Source of the DNA: Ciborinia camelliae
Lineage: Eukaryota; Ascomycota; Leotiomycetes; Helotiales; Sclerotiniaceae
Assembly: GCA_025890175.1 (NCBI GenBank)
Contig: JANPYM010000016.1
Location: 775,110-839,109 of the forward strand
Reading direction: 5' to 3'
Length of the DNA: 64,000 nt
In this document: in pieces, positions 1-10,529 of the stretch
Numbering within the stretch: the first letter of the stretch is position 1
Layout: each line of letters starts with the position of its first letter
Position numbers and translations under genes: made by a program
Notes under the pieces: generated by a model
The model's input: the letters and a program-made list of their open reading frames with translations, nothing else
Databases searched by the model: none
What the model was told of the DNA's origin: nothing

Positions 1-305
1 TGAGTTGAATGATGTTACGAACCATTCTGAGCTGTGAATCATAATTGATAGATCTAGGTATACTACTTGAAGTGCTGAAAATTCGGATTTATGAAGCTAG
101 AAAGAAAGTTCTTGATTGTCAGATATGGTCTGGGAAAGATGCGTTGCGGATGCTTTATTTCGTGTTGAACTTATTATATTGTTGTGATGACTAAACTTTG
201 CTCGATGACTAAGCTAATGTATATAGAACTACACATTTTGGAGAAGAAAAAAAAGTCGTTTCCGTAACTGCATGGCTGGATACATCTTCCCGTCCCCAAC
301 TTTCA
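1..305. other. 5' flank of the P-loop ATPase gene
   Basis: No coding signal was recognised here. An A-rich run lies at about 246-254. The stretch probably holds the promoter and leader of the ATPase gene that follows. Confidence 0.4.
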
Positions 306-2566
306 TTGTTTCGGTACGTGTCATTGTTTAATGACAAAATATATTGTTCTATAATGCGTTTTAAGCGTTCATTTCATTCTCTCCCCGTTCGTTCTCTCCC
401 CTATCGAGGACAGAGAGCCTCGAGAGAATACGCTCTTCATCTAAAACTCCTCAGGGGTACTTCCCACGGCGATTCAGATAGTCTTCAAGCCACTACACCG
501 ATATTTACTACCCCCTTACGAAAAAAGATTGGGGCGTATGGCTTGATAGGCGGACAGTCCAACATTCTTGAAAACAGCAACAGAAGAAATAAAAACAGCA
601 ATAGAAGAAATGATCCTCGTCTCTTTTACAATATGACCGCCCCCTTCAGTGTATTCATTTGTGGCTCTCAAGGTTCTGGAAAGTCTCATACTTTGTCATG
701 CTTTCTGGAAAACGGCCTTGTAAAATCGAAGGTTAGCAGACTGACGAAACCCCTTTCGGCTTTGTTGTTTCATTATGATGGGTTTACTAGTGACATGTAA
801 GTTTTCTTTCATATCATGCTCCTCAATCTCATACCAAACGGATTCAGTCTTAAATGTATTTTATGAACCAAGACTTCCTGATTATCAGAAAGTAGCCCAA
901 ATATGGGAGACCTTCTCATGCATCTACATAATCACAAACTCCATCTGATTTCTCGTCAAATATTTCCCCAAAACCTCATCATCCATCCTCCTTATGTGGA
1001 TCTTGCACTTCCTTACAACCTTCAAGCCCTCGTTGTCTTTCAAAAGTATTCTCTTCAGGTAATTACTGACTTCTTGATGTTGCAGAAGTGGAACCCCTTG
1101 CGAGGCTGCTTACCTAGCAAGTAATCCATTCATAAAAGTTCGAGTTTTATGTTCACCAACAAATATCCACACTATACAAGTAAGCAAAAAATATCACCTG
1201 CTTGTTTTGGACTTATTCTTATTTTCCATTCCTCAATGTGCGAGAAATGTTTGCGCAATTTCATGTCTTGAATGTAAAAGAAACTGTTGTATATCCTGGT
1301 GACTTGAATATTTCACAAACTTTATTCTTACCTCAATGGTCATGGCAGTACTGACGCGCAAACTCCAACTTTAGCGCACATACAGCAACATGAACGTCAA
1401 AGTAGAACCACTTTGCATTGATGAAACTGATCTTACAACACAACGAATGTTTGGTCTGATGGCAGTCAATCCGAAGGAACCAATGCCGCTTTATCTTCAT
1501 AGTATCAGCCGGGTGTTACGAGAGCTCCGCATCGAGCACCAAAGTACTGGAAGACCTTTTCACTACGGGGAATTCAAAAGACATCTTAAAAAACTTAAAT
1601 TGTCAAAGAACCAGGATGGGCCGCTCTCACTAAGATTGGATGCACTAGAAAGCTTTATGCCGATAGAGCAGAAGAAAATGGATTCTCCTGTTCCGGTTGC
1701 AAGAGGAAATGGGACAGATTGGAGGATAAAGGTCATATTTCCCCCGAAAGGCCAATGAGTATCGATTGCATAGCTAACATTCCAAAGGAAGGAGAACTTA
1801 CTATCGTTGATCTTTCATGCCCCTGTGTGACTGCTGAGGCGGCGTCAGCACTCTTCAATCTTTGTCTCTCATTGTTTCTCGAAGAGAAATCTAGTATAGG
1901 AAAAATTGTTGCTTTGGATGAAGCTCACAAGGTTTGAATTTCCTTGGAAACAATTTGGCTTTGGTGATGATGAGTCTGATAGATTTGTGCTCTCATTAGT
2001 ACATGTCGCCAAGTACCGTAGACCCATTGACACAAACTTTGCTATCCACAATCCGTCTCCAGCGTCACATTGGAACCAGAGTTTTTATTTCGACCCAAGA
2101 GCCAACGATCTCTCCCGCTCTTATCGACTTGTGCTCCATGACTATTGTTCATCGTTTTTCCAGCCCCGAATGGCTTAGAGTTCTTCGCCAACATGTTGCC
2201 GGCTTTGGAAGTTCTGATGAAGATGATGCTTTCATGAAAGGCGATGTATTCAATAAGATCGTGAAATTACAAGTGGGTGAAGCGTTGCTGTTGGCACCGG
2301 AAGCAATGATTGATATTGAGAGTCTCGATCGTGTCAAGAGCAGATCACTGCCTGATGATAGACCCGTCGAGCTCGGGACTAGGGATTGTGTTGGGGGCGA
2401 TGGCAATAACTATATGATAGCGAAACAGAATGGAAAGGGGCAGAAAATCAAGACTGATGATGAACATATTGGAGAAACATTGAGAAGGTTGGGGACGGAT
2501 TATATTAAGATGCGAGTGAGGCAACGAACTACGAATGATGGAGGAAAGAGTGTTCTAGCTGGTTAA
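306..2566 (+). CDS. Fungal P-loop ATPase of unknown function, five exons
   Basis: I propose exons 306-796, 1086-1179, 1375-1731, 1788-1931 and 2000-2566, which join in frame to 550 residues. A Walker A motif, GSQGSGKS, is encoded at 663-686. A Walker B-type segment, IVALDEAHK, closes exon 4, and exon 5 carries IRLQRH and STQEP, which resemble the sensor region of ATPases. The order (xxDPRLFYN, GSQGSGKS, SPTN, LMAV, LESF, LTIVDLSCP, DEAHKYM, STQEPTIS, TIVHRFSSPEWL) matches a family common in Pezizomycotina with no assigned role; this match is from memory. Introns are 289, 195, 56 and 68 nt. Two apparent frame changes, near 1740 and at 1931, are explained by the last two introns, the first of which has a CTAAC branch site. 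The start is uncertain: ATG codons at 306 and 354 are both in frame. No neighbour suggests a function. Confidence 0.8.
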
Positions 2567-2912
2567 CTTCGTTTGGATAGCTCTTTGGTTAAGGTTGATT
2601 GCTTAGATCACCTGGCTTCAGAGCTTAACATGCGACTTCTTATTGTCCTAGAACCTAGAAGATAGTAGCTCAACAGTTTGGTTCAGACTTGGAACTGAAA
2701 CAGCGATTGAGATGGTGTGTTGATAGAAGGCAGTTTTGTAAAAAGTTTACCTAGTTATTTTGTAGATGAACAAAACAAAAACCGTTCAGCGTTTAGGTAG
2801 TGTTAATATCAACAATTTATTGTGATAATCAATCATTTAGAAATCAATTCTCCAGGTATGCAATGATACCTTCGTTTGCTTGAATCGGCTGCACCTGTCG
2901 AAGGCTCAGTAG

Positions 2913-3239
2913 GTAATTAGTTCTGTTGAACATTTCTCTCGGGCAAAAAGAGTTTATGCGCCGCCCTTTGAGATTTTAAACTTTCCCATTGGGAAGTTTC
3001 GGCCCATCACACTTCATCGTTCCTCAAGAATATATCGAATCTCGCCTACCTTATACTGTCAAAACTTTTCTGTTACTGAACAGGAGCAATTACGATTTAG
3101 CGACGATGAATCCACTGATAGATTCGTGCCTCCAGTTCGGAACTCCGCATTAACAAGTCAAACGGTAACCGATAGCAATCGTGATGCAGACGGAAAAGTC
3201 GAAGAAATACCGACTCGATGTAAAGAGGAGAAGACTTGA
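2913..3239 (+). other. Unassigned open stretch, 108 codons, no start codon
   Basis: This frame stays open from 2913 to a TGA at 3237-3239 and has no ATG. The product would be rich in charged and polar residues, with the segments FEILNFPIGKFRP and FSDDESTDRFVPP. It reads like a terminal exon preceded by an acceptor-like CAGTAG, but I found no upstream exon and recognise no family. It could be a degraded gene end or chance. Confidence 0.25.
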
Positions 3240-3799
3240 ATGTTGATAGTATATACCTCGCATCGTTCATCTCTTATTACCTATGGTATATTTAGTAAAG
3301 ATTTATATATATAAATATATATACCTATATACATGCTACTAAAACTCACTAGACTATTCGATATCCCTCGTCTATTTGCAAATAAAGGGATAAATGGAAT
3401 TTGGAGTGGGGCCTGGGTTTCGTTTTTAGGGCTACGGAGTACTATCGGTAAAATAGGGGAGGGACTGGAACTCGGAAGATTCTCGTATTATGCCAGTGGT
3501 TAGATGAGGAATGTTCGGTTGGGTAAGTGATGTTTATGTTGCTGTATATACTATCTGAGATACCAGGCACCTATCCTCCTTGCTAGGCCGTACGGCTGTA
3601 CTGCCTTACGCATATAAAGGCCGCAGCGCTTTATAGTAGTTAGGCTCTTCAAGCAATACATTGCATTTCACCCTCGATGCGTTGGCATCGTGACACGGGA
3701 GTATCAATATCACTATTCTGATTATCCTTAAGTTGTGTCATGCCAAGGATACCATGTAGCTAGTCACGTGATCGCCCTCTATATTTAGATGGTGATCTT

Positions 3800-3824
3800 C
3801 TGAAGAGGATCCTTTCCTCTTCAG
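3800..3824. repeat. Perfect 10-bp hairpin
   Basis: CTGAAGAGGA at 3800-3809 is followed by a 5-nt loop and then its exact reverse complement TCCTCTTCAG at 3815-3824. It lies in non-coding DNA. Confidence 0.7.
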
Positions 3825-3892
3825 CATAGTTCTTTTATCTGATTCAGAGTGACGCGTGTGTCATTCCTCTCCAGATATTTTTTGTGAACCCC

Positions 3893-3989
3893 CCGGTGAG
3901 CTCTTCAATTATGCTACCTTGGTGATTTCTTGATAGTTGTAGCACAGATCACCGGTGAGCTGGTACCTGCTTTTGACTCCCGGTGAGCT
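3893..3989 (+). repeat. Three direct copies of CCGGTGAGCT
   Basis: Identical 10-mers occur at 3893-3902, 3952-3961 and 3980-3989, in one orientation and spaced 59 and 28 bp apart. Two copies are preceded by C and followed by C (CCCGGTGAGCTC). They may be a factor-binding cluster or remnants of a short repeat. Confidence 0.6.
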
Positions 3990-4673
3990 CTAACCAGAAC
4001 ATGGTTAACCGCTCAGTGGATACCGGTATATAAATATGTATTTTTGAGTGTCAATTACTGAATTTTCATTTGAAACTTATGTTATCCCAACTAATTGTCA
4101 TTTATGACATTAGATTAGATTAGATCAGATGTAATATGAAATCCTTAGCAAACGAACCAATTGATTGATGGATTTGGTTAATCCAAGACCAAAAAAAACA
4201 AAAATCACGGGTCCACGCGTTATTTTTCGCGAAGCCTATGACCCCTCTTTTCGTCTAACACCAAAAGAATTGTACTGGATACCGTATGCCCAGGTGCTTC
4301 TTTGTTTGTTTCATTCATGTTCTTTCAATCTTTCATTCATTCACCAATTCACCTATTCACTCTCTTTCTTATCGAAGATCTCTCACAATCTTATCGCACT
4401 GAAATATATCTCGGAATCAACAAAACAAAGCAATCATTTTTGCCTCATTGCCTCGTCCTTTGCAACACCACATTTGGATTCCTTTCTTCAACAATAAACC
4501 TCTCCCCAAGAATCTCCGACAGATCATTAATAGCGCACGCTTTTTGCGAAAAAGAGCTTAGAAGTTTATGTAGGTACGGCTGTATACTCTTTACTCGAGG
4601 TCTTCTTGCGAAGATAGTACGGCTTCTGATCATTTATATTCATTCTAGTTTCGCAGTCACAAATACTACTGGA

Positions 4674-4706
4674 CAAACAAACAAACAAACAAACAAGCAA
4701 GCAAAT
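4674..4706 (+). repeat. CAAA microsatellite in the SUMO-like 5' UTR
   Basis: An ACAA/CAAA tetranucleotide run with a few A-to-G changes ends a few bases before the ATG at 4711. CA-rich leaders are common just upstream of well-translated fungal starts. Confidence 0.7.
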
Positions 4707-4710
4707 AACC

Positions 4711-5055
4711 ATGATGGACTCACCATCTTGCGACCCCCAAACTCCAACTCCTGCCTCGAAAGAAAACAGGCCCGAGCTCGGCATTGGCACAGGAGCTAGC
4801 ATCGACAAACCGAAGGCAATCGCCCTCAAAGTCGCAGATCAAGCGGGCACGGAGATCACTTTTAAGATCAAGCGCACGAAACCACTGGGCAAGATTATCG
4901 AGGCCTATTGTGCCAACAAAGGGCTGGATCCAAAGATTGTTAGGTTCTATTTTGATGGACGCAGGATTCAGGGACATTACACCGCGGATGAATTGGAGAT
5001 GCAGGACGACGATCGTATTGATGTTTATTTGGAACAACAGGGAGGCGGGGACTAA
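4711..5055 (+). CDS. SMT3: SUMO-like ubiquitin-family modifier
   Basis: A single exon encodes 114 residues. Residues 1-37 form a flexible polar N-terminus, and residues 38-110 form a ubiquitin fold of the SUMO type. The recognisable blocks are TFKIKR, a middle VRFYFDGRRI strand, and LEMQDDDRIDVYLEQ, close to the SUMO consensus LEMxDxDxIxV. The protein ends QQGGGD, so a SUMO protease would remove one or two residues to expose the di-glycine used for isopeptide linkage to target lysines. SUMO acts mainly in the nucleus (chromatin, DNA repair, septin control). ATG 4711 is followed by a second ATG at 4714; the second may be used. Compared with common fungal SUMO (often EVFFKIKR), the core is divergent and intronless, so it may be a second paralogue or a retrocopy. 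Confidence 0.85.
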   Translation: MMDSPSCDPQTPTPASKENRPELGIGTGASIDKPKAIALKVADQAGTEITFKIKRTKPLGKIIEAYCANKGLDPKIVRFYFDGRRIQGHYTADELEMQDDDRIDVYLEQQGGGD

Positions 5056-5487
5056 TGATCAGGTTTAGATAAGGTTGGGGGGTAAGTGGGTTCATTGAAG
5101 TGGGATGGGGGATAGGGTGCTGACGTGATATTTCTCCAGGGGCGTTCTTCGGCTATAGTTTTTGGGGAGTTCGAGGCGCATGGCTCAAGACTCAAGACTC
5201 AAGAATATGAGTTGAACGTACATTACAAAAGCATGCGGGAGTCATTTACTGGAGTTAATTTCTTTGGTTTGGTTCTCATCTTATTACCATAAGGTCGGAG
5301 ATAACGGATTGTATTCTTCTTTGCGTAAAAATACATACATCTAGGTGTCTACTGTTCACGACCCCTAGGTGGCTCAACTTCAGTTTGTGTCTACCAAATA
5401 CAATTTTCCCATGCGGATGATTTGCTGGTTGGAGGCGTGGCTACAACGTCTCAGATTCCGACACAGTTCATACATCGAAGTCTCTCA
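5056..5487. other. Convergent intergenic region
   Basis: This short stretch lies between the 3' ends of the SUMO-like gene and the MYND gene. I see no further structure. The minus-strand MYND gene may end here differently from the model given. Confidence 0.4.
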
Positions 5488-6272
5488 TCAGAGAATCCAT
5501 CTACGTAAGACCCGTATCAGTATCTGAGTATTGTATTCACCTGCAGTGAAGAACTTACTGTGCACATCCGTAAAGGTACTGACAATCTTGTTGCAATTTC
5601 CGCACTTGAGAGGTTGTAGTTCGGGTGCATCTTTCCATTCGTCTTCCTTAAAATTGTTAAAACCTATTCGAAGTAAGTTCTTTGTGTTAGCATTTCTGAT
5701 ATATAGGGCGTGCCATGAATGAGAGAGAGCAACTCACTCGTGCCAGCAGTAGCGATGGTGGCGTTATGCAATTCGCTCTCTCCAACACATTTCTCACACT
5801 TCCTCCAATCTTTCTCCTTGTGGCCGTTACCATGATGAAATCCACACAAAGTGTAAGAATGATGATTACGATTGCAAGAGGCATTGGAATAATGACTACG
5901 CGGATGATAATTTTGCTCGTCATCGCAGATTGCTCGATTGCAGCACTTGGTACGAGTCAAATTGTCCGTTTTGCCACAGAGCCCACAATACGTATCGGAG
6001 GATGGGGGAGATCGACTTCGATATATCTTGCAAAGGCGTTTGTGGTTACGCCAGGCCTGGGACAGAAGGGTCAGGAGGGAATGAGGGACTGTGGGGATGG
6101 ATATGGCGAGAAGATACGTAACTTGTTTCTGATGTTCAGAAGAACAATACCAAACTTGTCCACATGCTCCACACTTTGAGGGAGCTGGGAAACCACAAAT
6201 TGCGCAGTGATGGGGCTTTCGAGGGGCTTTCGAGGTGGAAGAGCTTGGGTTTACTGAAGCGGGTTCGGCCAT
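5488..6272 (-). CDS. MYND zinc-finger protein
   Basis: Exons 6272-6123, 6056-5738 and 5663-5488 join to 214 residues. Residues 23-61 form a MYND finger: CAICGFPAPSKCGACGQVWY is followed by CSSEHQKQ, then after the first intron by AWRNHKRLC, which supplies the last His and Cys. MYND domains bind two zinc ions and usually mediate protein contacts. A second Cys/His-rich cluster follows (CGLCGKTDNLTRTKCC with several HH and CxxC pairs). A third CxxC, CGNCNK, lies in exon 3. Intron 1 (6057-6122, 66 nt) is a multiple of three without stops, so its retention would keep the frame. Intron 2 (5664-5737) has a GTGAGT donor and a GCTAAC branch site. The 3' end is uncertain: the model runs to the first in-frame stop, but a further intron could lead to a short CMNC ending. 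Confidence 0.75.
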
Positions 6273-6475
6273 CTTGTGTTTTTGAAATATACGTGTGGAA
6301 AAGACCCAAGGTTTAAGATGGATGTAGAATTCAAGATGGACACAAAGTCGAGCAAAGACAAACTGTAGTAGAGAAACCAAAACATCTTTGGGAAGCGGCG
6401 ATGGCAGGGAAGTAACGCTACACCTAACACGCCCTTGACGCCAAATCACGTGAAGCCTTTAACCTTATCATAGGT

Positions 6476-7013
6476 TTGGCTCTTACCATGGCATTTGGCA
6501 CTTGCATCATATTTTATCTGGTCATTTCCGCATTGAAGACCAAGAGACCATCAATATCACTTTGCTCCGTTAAAGCAGATGAAGTCTTCTATCTCGTGTC
6601 TAAATATAGGCATCTTCCTACTCAATATTCCTTCAATATTCCTACCGTCCAGCTCAATGCCAATGCATATGCCTGCCTATCTTGGGATGTAGAAAATGTA
6701 CTGAATGTTTGTCCATCAACTTTTACAATAAATTCTCGATAGAGATACTTTCACAATCAAGTACTTGATAAGAATCCCCTGCAAGTCATTTATTCCAACA
6801 AGGCTGGAACATGTGGCAAGTTTTGGGGTCCAAATTATCCCGCCAATACCAAACAACTGGGTCAGACTCACTTGCCGGTTTTTGAGGTATCAATGAAATG
6901 TGCAGGTAATTGATTCACAATCTTTCAGCTATCAGAAACCATACTAATATGCCACTTTAGGCCAACCAAGTCACCATCGATGCACTTGGTGGACGAATCG
7001 GACCGTGTTCTGA
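6476..7013 (+). CDS. Small, possibly secreted protein of unknown function
   Basis: Exons 6476-6688, 6743-6905 and 6961-7013 join to 142 residues. An in-frame TAG at 6740-6742 forms the acceptor of a 54-nt intron with a GTAGAA donor; the second intron (55 nt) has a GTAATT donor and a CTAAT branch site. The N-terminus (MAFGTCIIFYLVISA from the second ATG at 6488) is hydrophobic like a signal peptide, although a Lys/Arg stretch follows. The mature part has few Cys residues, the segment AGTCGKFWGPNYP and a short C-terminus CTWWTNRTVF. Size, gene structure and isolation fit a small secreted or effector-like protein. A ribonuclease-like fold is conceivable, but no catalytic residues were identified. 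Exon 3 is weakly supported. Confidence 0.45.
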
Positions 7014-8199
7014 ACATGACTCTTGCTCGATGTCTAAGATTTTGAAGCTATCAACAGCTAGAAAACCTTCTTCCGTTTTATTTTGTTAGACAGGGGAATT
7101 GTATCTATTTTCGATTACTGGTGCCTGATCTGAGATCATCAATAATCCGGATCCCACGACTAATGTTTTACTTACATAGCCTGGAACATATCAGACAATA
7201 TTATAGCTAAAGCTGTCGAGGTCTTACTTTGTACCTTTCTTGATGACTGGCTACCCATTGCTAATTCCACATGCTGCGGGGTTGTTAGTGGAGTAGTCGA
7301 GGAGACCTTGACTGCTTGACCACTTGGTTTTACAAGGACCAGAAGCCTCAAACTTTGCTGATTGCGTATTGGCGAAGAGCTCTTAGTTGAGTAAAGGAAA
7401 CCTTTTATCATTTGGAAATGCGGTGAGATCTAATAATTATAAGGCTGATAAGGGCTGGAATGGCGAGTGCCCAAAACCTCTCCTTCCCCTTGCGCCTTTA
7501 TGATATAGAATCGTCGACGAAAATGAAGAAAGGCTCCCAAAATACCACACGTCATTGGCCATTTCTGTCATTTCTGTTCCTGTGAGTGACAAAAATATGC
7601 TGCGATACAATGTGGCTTAACTCAAATCTGGGTATTGTCCGTCATTGGGATGTTATACGTTACCCATTTTCAACAAAAGAATTTATTTGCATGAATGCCG
7701 AATTCCCAAATCATGCAGAACAGGATCTTTGGTAAATTCGAACCAATCGCTATAGCTGAAACATGGGTTCAGTGGCTGGCATTTTATGCCAAGCACGTGG
7801 TTTGAAGATAAAAATATCCTGCTGTTGTTTATGCCAAGATGCTGAAACTTATTATAAACACCAAAAAAGAAATTATAACCTTTTCCATAGGCCATATCAT
7901 AGTATTGCTAGAGGATGAAGTAAGCCACTTTATGCTCATTCGCTCACTCAACGAAGCTCCAAATCCTTCACCCTATTGCGATGACATCTCACGTGGCTTA
8001 CAAGCATCACCATCCGTTCCTTGCGCCGACCCTAAGCCAATTTTGTCATATGACCGAAACTGGACATCGTCATGTACTGAATGTACCTTCAGCCCTATCA
8101 GCCGATTGTACATTTCATAAGACATAAAAAAAGTCGAGTTCCCACGAAGAAATTGAAAGATAAGCCAAAGTCATGTAACAGGAAAGCTTAAGGGAAGAC
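7014..8199. other. Intergenic region with possible minus-strand remnant
   Basis: No intact gene is seen. On the minus strand, about 7250-7385 can be read as a Cys-containing peptide (CKTKWSSSQGLLDYSTNN, then AACGISNG) that runs into a stop. It might be a relic of a secreted protein gene. The stretch 8121-8199 is presumably the promoter of the Zn2Cys6 gene. Confidence 0.25.
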
Positions 8200-9116
8200 A
8201 TGCAGAAAATAGATGAGGCATTCAAGAGAACTGCGAGGTCGAGGACAACCACTGCGTGCCTCCAATGCCAGAAAAGAAAGCAGAAATGTAGTAGAGAGCA
8301 ACCGTGTAGGCATTGTTCGAGGAGATATCCACCGGTGGAGTGTATTTATACTTCCGAAGGGTAAGTTTCCTGTCATTTTTACGCGCAATCTACTAATACG
8401 GTACTTTAAGGAGTTACAGAGTGGAACCACTTCCATCGCCGAATAGATTATGTGTACCCGATGACACCCCGGTATCTTTCTACACAATGCCGAAAGTCTC
8501 GATCGGTGAACTTTCTTCGACGCCTTCTCCACACGGTTTGTCGGGCACAATACAGAACTATGCATTCCACGAAGAACTAGAGCAGAACCCATCACAAGGG
8601 AACATGAGCTACATGACAACTTTCACTCCCACGACTTCGGAATCTTTCAGATCAAAATCCCCGTACCAGACAGTTTCGAGCTCTGATATACCTTCTCCTG
8701 GTGCCAAGACATATACCGAACCAGAAATGGACCCAAAGGAATTAAGTTTCTCACCCCTGACACAAGCTCCGACAAACACACCAGACGGAATCTCCAACTA
8801 CGATTATTTAGGTGCTCCGAATTTAGACGGAGAAAGATGGAACCAAAACCAAACCCTAACCATGAATTCGGCAATGGTCAACTTCCAAAGTTTCGACCAA
8901 TCATACTTTGTTCCAGTTATGATGCAGACGCAAACCGAAAATTCCCAATCATTCAATGTCAGTGGATCTCCGGCGTTCCATCCAATTACTAGAAACAATG
9001 GCATGACAAGTTTCGATAACACGCCGGATATGTCGTTTTCATCGGAAACACCGGTCAATCAAAATCAAAATCGAGGTTATGGAACAGCCGATGAGTATTC
9101 TGGGTCTTTCTACTAG
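8200..9116 (+). CDS. Zn2Cys6 transcription factor
   Basis: Exons 8200-8360 and 8411-9116 join to 288 residues. A Gal4-type binuclear zinc cluster lies at residues 20-49: C-x2-C-x6-C-x5-C-x2-C-x8-C, with ACLQCQKRKQKC then CRHC. Such clusters bind CGG-type DNA sites as dimers in the nucleus. The last spacing (8) is slightly longer than the usual 6. The intron (50 nt) has a GTAAGT donor and a TACTAAT branch site. The rest (about residues 55-288) is rich in Ser, Thr, Pro, Asn and Gln with no recognised fungal-specific middle domain, so the protein is short for its class. It could be a reduced factor or a competitor of a full-length regulator. No adjacent cluster reveals its target. Confidence 0.8.
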
Positions 9117-10079
9117 CTACAAGAAGTCGAGAACTGGGAGCTCAGACAATCTCTTCATGATTCTATCCCATTATCAATTTCGAAGTTGCGAATACATGAT
9201 ACTTTTCTTCGATCTAGCTGGAATAGAGGCAACTGATGTCTTGGGATGGATATTTCATATTTTGATCTCGAAATGTGGATTCCTGCTCTGATGTCATTCT
9301 TCAGAGTGCTGTTATCCGTGGGTTTGGATACTGGAATTCTGACCTACTTTTCAATGACCACGGGCTGGCATTGAATTTTTCCTATCATTCATGATACCCC
9401 GAGGGAACTGCGATCTTTGGACTTCATGGTGTATTCCCCGTTCTTACCTTCGATGCTGGCTAGAGGCTACCGATAGAGCATATCTCATTGCCAAGTATTG
9501 CCATCCGATCGACCATCCTAGATACCATTTTCTGCATCTCTATCCATCACCAACGTCGATTATTTCTCAACTTGAATCCTCTTAGTCACTTGAGGGTAAC
9601 ATATTTACATTTCGTCTCTCTCGCGCTCAAAGCTTTTCGAGTTCGATCCGAACTAAGATGGATGGATGGATAAATGAACGATGGGGAATAAATTAGGCCA
9701 ATTCAACGGTATAGATTATTTGCCATTTCACTCTATAGAAGCCGGTCACAATCATTAGATTTATTATTTTTTCTTTCTTCCATAGTGGCGGTTGAGTTAA
9801 GAGCGAAATTTTGAAACGCAAATTTTCGATGGTTTGATGGCATGGATTTCTGGTTAGCTACCTACCTCAGTTATGTATGTTTTTATTTGTACTATTATTC
9901 CAATGAAGTACCTAGACTTTTGCTTTCTCTTTCTTTTTCTTTTTCGCATTTGATTTTTTGATATATAGTCATTATATGATATGATCATTCGGAAGTCTTT
10001 TTCTGATGCAAAACTTCACAGCGCCATGATGATGCACCCATCCTAATCTCCCCAACAAGAAACTCACATCCTTGATATC
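9117..10079. other. Intergenic region
   Basis: Nothing coding is supported. A pyrimidine-rich run (TTTCTTTC) lies near 9920-9950. The stretch leads into the assembly gap. Confidence 0.4.
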
Positions 10080-10104
10080 NNNNNNNNNNCCCCCCCCCCC
10101 CCCC
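10080..10104. other. Assembly gap (10 N) followed by C15
   Basis: Ten N at 10080-10089 are followed directly by fifteen C at 10090-10104. The true gap length is unknown, and a G/C homopolymer probably broke the assembly. Confidence 0.95.
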
Positions 10105-10529
10105 GATTTTTCATTCCTTCTATCTAAAAACTTGGCCAGATAACTCAATACATCTTAAACTACCTCCACCTCCACCTCCAAAAATCACCCCCAAATCCCC
10201 ATGTGCAACTTTGCATGACCGGGGGTTTCGCCTCTTTTTTGTTTTCCGCCCTCATTACCTGATGTGCGATTTTGGAAATCGGGCAGGAGGTTGAATATGG
10301 ATATAGATGTAGATGTAGATGTAGATGCAAAAGACATGGTGGTTGTATATGGTGGCTATATGTAATTTCAGATAGAAGAGCCTGGGGGAGAAGCCAAAGG
10401 TTGATTTTCTACTATGGCAGTGCTTGTATGAATGGGATTGAGATGAGACTTCTGAGATTTTGCAGGGCTATTAGTCTCATAATGTATCGGACGATAATAA
10501 AAGTCAAGTTATCGAGCAGTGAAGTATGG

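Larger units (their letters stand above)
3240..4710. other. Intergenic region upstream of the SUMO-like gene
   Basis: The region has an AT-rich start (about 3300-3340), a hairpin at 3800-3824 and three copies of CCGGTGAGCT between 3893 and 3989. The stretch around 3590-3700, with a TATAAAGG-like box and GC-rich flanks, might be a worn solo LTR; I could not define its ends. A short open frame at 4165-4290 is not supported as a gene. Confidence 0.35.

Noticed and set aside
1719..1937. Apparent frameshift in the P-loop ATPase gene
   Set aside because: An intron at 1732-1787 with a CTAAC branch site, and a second one at 1932-1999, restore one frame that follows the family pattern.
9615..9660. 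tRNA-like B box (GTTCGATCC)
   Set aside because: No matching A box or cloverleaf could be drawn in the 70 bases upstream.
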